Source of the DNA: Sarcocystis neurona
Lineage: Eukaryota; Apicomplexa; Conoidasida; Eucoccidiorida; Sarcocystidae
DNA: 64,000 nt
Direction of reading: 5' to 3'
Assembly: GCA_000727475.1 (NCBI GenBank)
Contig: KL647295.1
Location: 1,885,178 to 1,949,177, forward strand
Shown piece after piece: positions 60,843 through 64,000 of this stretch; the stretch's first letter is position 1, and every line of letters starts with the position of its first letter. The notes beneath the pieces are model-generated. The model had not been told where the DNA came from. It searched no databases and was given only the letters and a program-made list of their open reading frames with translations. A program made the position numbers and the translations under genes.

Positions 60843-61493
60843 CTGATGCAACTGTGCGAACAGACTAGCAGGAAGACGCAGTTGATACAGCGTCACATAG
60901 ACAGTTCCTCTATAAAGAGGTGAATTTGAAGAACGGTGGCGACCCTGCTACAGTAGCGCCTGTCGCGCCTTGCAAATGTCTCTTCCATACATCAGCACCA
61001 GCAACAGTGTTTTTACCTTCCCTGCTCCTGGCACACCCACGGACGCAGTTTCTGGTGCGTTCACTGCAGCTCCTACACCGAGTTAATCGTTTTGCTGGTA
61101 CTGCGGCTGCAGCGTCGGCCACGCACACACATCTACGTGTATGTACAACCAGGTGCTTCAGCTGCCCTCACTATGGATGGAATCTTATCTTGGATCGCTG
61201 TCTCGCAGACGGGCACACCTACATGTATGAGGACACACACAAATGTTGGACATGTGTGTGCGGCACCGCACTTCTCAGAACGGCAACGGGTGTTTCCCCT
61301 GCAGCGATCTTAAGCAGGACCGCACCTGGCACCCGGGGGTACGCGCGCAGCTGTGAGATCTGTCTGCAGAATCGATTCTCTGCTCCATACCACTACGCAC
61401 ACAGCAGGAAGAGCACACTCCCGCAGGAACCTGTTGGCACGGCGATGTGCTGCTCCTCCTGCTGTTGAGCGCAACGCACCGCAAGACAGAGAA

Positions 61494-61690
61494 AACGTTC
61501 TTCTACGCCTGCATTTCGCTGCGACTGCCGTGTGTGCCACCGGTTCACACGCTGAGACAGTGCCCCTGTTTCTCTCAAGAAGGATCGAAAAAACGTTATT
61601 CTGCGACTGCATTTCGCTGCGGCTGCCGCGTGTTCCACCGCTCCACACGCGGAGAAAACGTCCCCTGTTTCTCGTAAGGAGGATCGGTCC
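61494..61690. repeat. Tandem duplication with 98-bp period
   Basis: Two adjacent diverged copies start with AACGTT at 61494 and 61592; both contain CTGCATTTCGCTGCG.CTGCCG, CACACGC.GAGA and CCCCTGTTTCTC. A partial third copy precedes them. Frames on both strands are open over both copies. Confidence 0.8.
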
Positions 61691-62175
61691 GCGTTCCAAC
61701 GACAACGTACTAATGTTGCATCGGTCATGCTGCTGATGACGTGTCTGCTCCTGCTGCAGTCCTTATTACTGCCGCTGCTATCGCCCGACGGCATGCTGCT
61801 GTGCACCTGCTTATACTGCTTAACCTTAGCCACATTTCCGTCAAACCGCCGCAATAGTAGCAACGAAAATACTACGTCCACTCGTGCTGCGCGAGCTACT
61901 TCCACTAAACCGTGGGGCATGGAGGCAGCAGGTACTGTAGGTTGCTGATGTTGTTGCTGCTGTGTGCGCAATTGCTGGCAAACTTCCTGTCAGAGCTACT
62001 GCGTGCCGTTTTGAGGGGCTCTACGCTTGTTGCTGCCGCCATGCACCTTTCTCGGAGGCGTGTTCTGGGCGGCAACAGGTGAAAGTGGACAGTGTCAGCA
62101 CAAGTGGTAACTGCAATTGCATACACTGGTGGAGGATCAAGCAGCAGCACCGACAGCGAACATAGCAACTCGTAC

Positions 62176-62528
62176 CTTTTGATCCACAGCTTCCCCGCTT
62201 ATCGCTCTATGAGGTGTGTGAGACTCTGGTGTTCAGCGACACGACGCGCATTAGCAAATGTATACCTGAATTTACACATATCTCGGTTGCGATTCCCGAT
62301 AGAATCTTCACAGAAGCAATCCTCATACAATACAGAAAGATCATTGTGCACGTGTTGGGAGGAAAAATCTGCTCAGCCTTAGAGGGTACCCGGGCTGTGA
62401 CTGTTCTCTACAGCGGCAGCAGCAGCAACGCCAAGAAGCAGCTACAGGCAGCATCGGCCGAATTACAGATTTACGTGCTACATTGTGGATCATCGCCCAT
62501 GCACGTTGCAGATAGCTGTTCTATGTAA
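62176..62528 (+). CDS. C-terminal exon of an unknown protein, weak BRCT-like pattern
   Basis: After a TTTTGATCCACAG acceptor (exact start uncertain, near 62191) the frame reads LPRLSLYEVCETLVFSDTTR, then FTHISVAIPDRIFTEAILIQ, YRKIIVHVLGGKICSALEGT and a helix (NAKKQLQAASAELQIYV), with a stop at 62526-62528. A helix followed by LGGK, a hydrophobic strand (AVTVLYSG) and a helix resembles a BRCT repeat, but the usual C-terminal Trp is absent, so this is only a suggestion. Upstream exon not fixed: 61990-62080 has two competing frames. Confidence 0.35.
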
Positions 62529-62529
62529 A

Positions 62530-63830
62530 CATCACATCAAAACGCCCTACTATATGTATATGTATACGTAGATATGCGTATATTGCAGTCAGGCACACCG
62601 TTTTCGTGTGTCACGCCGTGTATATAGGTATATATGTTTAATATCTTAATATAATAGTTTCCACTGGTGTCTGGATGCGTGAGGCTGAGCGCTATACTTG
62701 TGCCAGGAACAATCCTTTCGTACACATACGAGTGCAAGTGCGAATATCTGGTTACTCGCACACATGCGTACAACCCCACTTGCGTATTCTTGTACTGTAA
62801 TACGCGTTAACGTACTCAAGCGACCTCGCCCAAAGCTTCTCGCAATCCAGAACACTAAAATCTGCTTTTCACCTCAACACATGTAGGGGATAAGAGCTCC
62901 CGCCGTGACAGCGTTGGATCGGTTCGTACAAGCAGGACGCCAGTTTTCCGTGGTGGCTAACTCTCAATATATGCAGGAAGGCAGAAAATGCCCACAGTGT
63001 ATCTCCGTGTGTTAGGGCGATTCACTCCATACCGACAACAGCAGCAGCTTTCGCTCGAGCAAATCAGCAGCAGCACCAGGCGCAGCTCCTCTATACCACA
63101 TAAAGAGAAGGCGGCGCTGTAGTCATGCTCCAACAGCGTGATCGTATATGCGTACGTGCATATGCATGCCTATGGAGATGTATGCATACGTACCTGCACA
63201 GACACACGTATAGCCAAGTGTACACGCACAAGGACATGCACACGTGCAAGTAGACGTCCAGCTACACGTATATAGATAGATGACTGCATACCGGCTTACC
63301 CACAAATTCATACATATGTATAATACCTTTGTGGATCCCGATACAGTGATGCAAATACTCACCCACTGACACACACACACACACACGTACATTTGTAGCT
63401 ACATGCGTACATGAATACAGACTTATATATATATAATATACTCACATGTGTTCGTGCATTCACATATTCGCAGGCGCATACACACATCCGTGATATAGCT
63501 TTTCTTGTGTATGCCAGCACTCGAGAAGATTCTTTAGCAGTGAACAAAAAGAGGTGGTAGTACCAATCCGCTTTTGCTGCACTTGCACGCATTAGAGTTG
63601 CGGGCTTCAACTGATACCTATCGACGTGTCCAGCCTGCCTGTTTCATCTCCTTACCTAGAGATACGCACGAGTCTTTCTTGCTCTACAAATATATATATA
63701 TATATATGTATATATATGTGGACATCGAGGAGTGTATGTTTGGTGTCACTCTGTTCATACCCTGCTACAAACGCACGCAGGCCCGCGCGCTTATTTGCTT
63801 TTTGTCTTCTATCCGAGGATGCCTATCGAC
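62530..63830. other. No gene seen; short microsatellites
   Basis: TA and (AC)n tracts (for example 63368-63387) and unique sequence without paired splice sites. Confidence 0.45.
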
Positions 63831-63867
63831 GTCTGAACTTCCTAGCAGATTGCCAAACTTGTCACAT

Positions 63868-63957
63868 AGTAATGTCGAAGCAGCAGCGGCTGCACCGCCA
63901 CCAGAGACACAAGTAGTAGCAACAACAAAGGACAGAGGACGAAGACCAGGACGATAG
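63868..63957 (+). CDS. Possible exon at the right edge
   Basis: Short frame reading SNVEAAAAAPPPETQVVATT and ending in a basic tail before a stop. It begins after TCACATAG, a possible acceptor. Too short to assign. Confidence 0.2.
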   Translation, partial: SNVEAAAAAPPPETQVVATTKDRGRRPGR

Positions 63958-64000
63958 ACGTTCGCAGCGTGCTCCGCACCCTTCTCTGTCTCCGTTTGAC

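Noticed and set aside
60850..61017. P-loop-like string GVPGAGK on the minus strand
   Set aside because: The residue after GK is Val unless an unproven intron is removed, and no downstream exon completes a nucleotide-binding fold.
1..64000. CRISPR arrays, prokaryotic defence systems, integrases or transposase genes
   Set aside because: Repeats are microsatellites or minisatellites without regular spacers, and no recombinase, reverse transcriptase or transposase motif was seen in any frame.

Overview
The window looks like nuclear DNA of a coccidian apicomplexan, most likely an Eimeria species. The grounds are very dense (CAG)n trinucleotide repeats encoding poly-Gln, poly-Ala and poly-Ser tracts, long TA and AC dinucleotide tracts between exons, many small exons with GT..AG borders whose acceptors nearly always read TGCAG, and a eukaryotic translation factor. 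The species is inferred; no marker gene fixes it. No rRNA, tRNA, CRISPR array or prokaryotic operon was seen.

The sequence is intron-rich, so gene models were built by hand from splice sites, codon phase across introns and protein-like composition. The firmest is eIF3m on the minus strand (16659-30545): nine phase-compatible exons, a PCI/winged-helix C-terminus and about 90% intron. The second is a plus-strand gene (39142-50019) with two S1 RNA-binding domains split by low-complexity inserts.

Layout: 1-4870 plus-strand multi-exon gene cut by the left edge; 5824-9611 plus-strand repeat-rich, charged protein; 10180-12379 minus-strand four-exon gene; 12.4-15.8 kb no supportable gene, many GCATGC sites; 15.8-16.4 kb a possible plus-strand exon; 16.7-30.5 kb eIF3m with repeat-filled introns; 30.9-34.6 kb plus-strand exons, including a Cys-containing C-terminus; 36.0-36.3 kb minisatellite; 36.6-38.4 kb minus-strand acidic-tail gene; 38.4-50.0 kb S1 gene and HAAR-rich leader; 50.3-50.9 kb N gap flanked by identical sequence; 52.4-52.7 kb short plus exons; 53.4-54.2 kb minus exons; 55.7-59.4 kb large Glu/Gln/Ala-rich plus-strand protein; 60.5-61.0 kb minus exons; 61.5 kb tandem duplication; 62.2-62.5 kb plus terminal exon.

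The genes show no sign of forming a pathway; two of them (eIF3m and the S1 protein) relate to translation or RNA binding. The most unusual structures are the intronic tandem repeats, a dispersed 14-bp palindrome family that also lies inside open frames, and the way CAG tracts keep several frames open and can supply splice acceptors. All exon limits other than those of eIF3m should be read as proposals needing RNA evidence.
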